From the NCBI GenBank assembly GCA_046262515.1, contig JBHEMP010000138.1:1-8261 (forward strand): DNA of 8,261 nucleotides, given 5' to 3'. Of the stretch, positions 7,406-8,261 are shown piece by piece (position 1 is the first letter of the stretch; the number at the start of each line of letters is the position of its first letter). Under the pieces are notes generated by a model. The model searched no databases and was not told the origin of the DNA. It saw only the letters and a program-made list of their open reading frames with translations. Source of the stretch: JAXDLW01 sp046262515. Its GTDB lineage: Bacteria > Chloroflexota > Dormibacteria > DASZGP01. Position numbers and translations under genes: made by a program.

Positions 7406-7410
7406 CCTCC
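7406..7410 (-). promoter_or_regulatory. Strong ribosome binding site of lanA
   Basis: On the - strand GGAGG stands six bases before the TTG at 7399, close to ideal spacing. It is the best Shine-Dalgarno sequence in the window and decides the unusual TTG start of the precursor gene. It fits the need for high precursor output relative to the enzymes. Confidence 0.8.
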
Positions 7411-7447
7411 AGGGCGGCGCTGATGCACACCACCATTCCTTCCTTGG

Positions 7448-7508
7448 GGTTCAGACCCGCAGGCGCGCCTGACGGCACACAGCGGTTCGGCCCCGCGTCA
7501 GTCTAACC
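7448..7508 (-). other. Nested inverted repeats in the lanC-lanA spacer
   Basis: The 103-base spacer between lanC and lanA (7400-7502) holds several dyads: GGTTcAGAC (7448-7456) with GTCTAACC (7501-7508, overlapping the lanC stop); a perfect 12-base palindrome CAGGCGCGCCTG (7460-7471); and CTGACG (7469-7474) with CGTCAG (7496-7501). These are alternative, mutually exclusive pairings. They could reflect a processing site, a partial terminator after lanC that sets different lanC and lanA levels, or an operator for a separate lanA promoter. No clear -10/-35 pair is visible. GC richness makes some of these repeats likely by chance. Confidence 0.3.
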
Positions 7509-8261
7509 AGAAATGGCCGGGCTCATCAATAGCGCCGCGTCCCACATCGGGGAGACGTCGGTGCTGCCCGCATGCAGGGCCAGGGCGACGCCCGCGGCAC
7601 CAGTTAGAACCCCGGGGTCGTCGATCAAGTCCGGTGGCTGCCAGGCCTGGTACCCGGCGATGCCGACACCCGGCCGGCGCATGTCCAGGAGCCTCTCATA
7701 CCAGTGCGCCGACGCATCCCGGAAGGTGTCGTCTGCCGACGCCTGAAAGAGATGGTTGTAGATGAGCGCGAGGCCCGCGGCGCCGTGGCAGAGCCCGGGG
7801 TCGACGACACCCGCGGCGTGGTCGGGACGGGCCGCGGAATGCCGCCCGATGTCGAAGGCGACGTCACGCCACTCCGGCCGGTCGAGGACCTGGCCCGCGA
7901 CCAGTAACGCCGAGGCAACACCGGGGTTGCCATAGCACCACCCCAGCCGCGCCGGCGCCGGCGCGGGGCCCTCCTCGAGAATGGCGCTGTAGTCACCTCC
8001 GGGAAGGCGCCTGGAGATGATCCAGCCAACGCTCTCCTCCGCCAGCTGCCGCGCCCGATCGTTGCCCATGGCGGCGGCCTGGGCAAGGAAACCGACGACC
8101 GCGGGGACGCCGTGGGCCAGGCCGAGGTTGTGGTATCCCTGCGGCCAGGTCTCCAGTTGGTGCGGGGGTACAAACTGCGGCGGCGTGAACCATGTGACGC
8201 CGGAGTCGTCGTGCTCGGCCAGCTCGTCGAGGCGGGCGACCACCTGGGCCGCCAGCGCCTG
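7503..8261 (-). CDS. lanC: Lanthionine synthetase LanC, N-terminus cut by the right window edge
   Basis: LanC is a zinc enzyme of the cytoplasm that adds Cys thiols onto dehydrated Ser/Thr of the precursor to form lanthionine and methyllanthionine rings. The visible 252 residues end at a TAG at 7503-7505; the frame is open to the edge, so about 150-180 N-terminal residues and the start are outside the window. The family repeats are clear: GYHNLGLAHGVPAVVGFLA with the His equivalent to NisC His212; RLGWCYGNPGVASALL with the Arg (four before Cys) and first zinc Cys (codon 7935-7937); and GLCHGAAGLALIY with the second zinc Cys (7788-7790) and zinc His (7785-7787). A late GVLTGAAGVALAL matches the last helical repeat. 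All visible catalytic and metal residues are intact. It lies upstream of lanA on the same strand and converges with lanB-lanT; upstream genes lie beyond the window. Confidence 0.95.
   Translation of the reverse strand, partial: QALAAQVVARLDELAEHDDSGVTWFTPPQFVPPHQLETWPQGYHNLGLAHGVPAVVGFLAQAAAMGNDRARQLAEESVGWIISRRLPGGDYSAILEEGPAPAPARLGWCYGNPGVASALLVAGQVLDRPEWRDVAFDIGRHSAARPDHAAGVVDPGLCHGAAGLALIYNHLFQASADDTFRDASAHWYERLLDMRRPGVGIAGYQAWQPPDLIDDPGVLTGAAGVALALHAGSTDVSPMWDAALLMSPAISG

Noticed and set aside
7284..7478. Open - strand frame of 64 codons overlapping lanA in another frame
   Set aside because: Its sequence is Arg/Pro-rich without a leader motif, Gly-Gly site or Ser/Thr/Cys core, and its end is the shifted reading of the lanA leader; lanA has the motif and the ribosome binding site.
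1..8261. Search by eye for tRNA, CRISPR repeats and insertion-sequence ends
   Set aside because: No cloverleaf, spaced direct repeats or transposase-like frame was seen; the only notable repeats are the short inverted ones reported.

Overview
The window is GC-rich DNA (roughly two thirds G+C by eye) with dense genes, short spacers and GTG/TTG starts. This suggests a high-GC bacterium such as a myxobacterium or an actinomycete. The sequence alone does not decide which; the leader style of the precursor peptide is compatible with either.

Most of the window (about 1707-8261) is a class I lanthipeptide biosynthetic locus. On the + strand lie a full-length lantibiotic dehydratase (lanB, 1745-4921) and a bifunctional peptidase/ABC exporter with a C39 domain (lanT, 4921-7176), coupled by a 1-base TGATG overlap. 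Facing them on the - strand are a lanthionine cyclase (lanC, cut by the right edge) and, just downstream of it, a 57-residue precursor peptide gene (lanA, 7226-7399). The precursor gene is short, starts with TTG and is easy to miss, but it has a strong GGAGG ribosome binding site, a double-glycine leader and a Cys/Ser/Thr-rich core. The two arms converge on a near-perfect hairpin at 7180-7210 that can serve as a shared terminator.

The inferred pathway is: LanA is made with a 30-residue leader; LanB dehydrates Ser/Thr of the core using glutamyl-tRNA; LanC closes thioether rings onto the three Cys; LanT cuts after Gly-Gly and exports the product. No LanP protease, LanFEG immunity transporter or two-component regulator is visible.

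The left part holds a PaaI-like hotdog thioesterase (- strand, cut by the left edge) and a divergent 12-helix MFS transporter (+ strand). The MFS gene ends 38 bases before lanB on the same strand, so it may be co-transcribed with the lanthipeptide genes and could help export or self-protection, but this is inference. The thioesterase is probably unrelated housekeeping or flanking content.

No tRNA, rRNA, CRISPR array or insertion sequence was seen.
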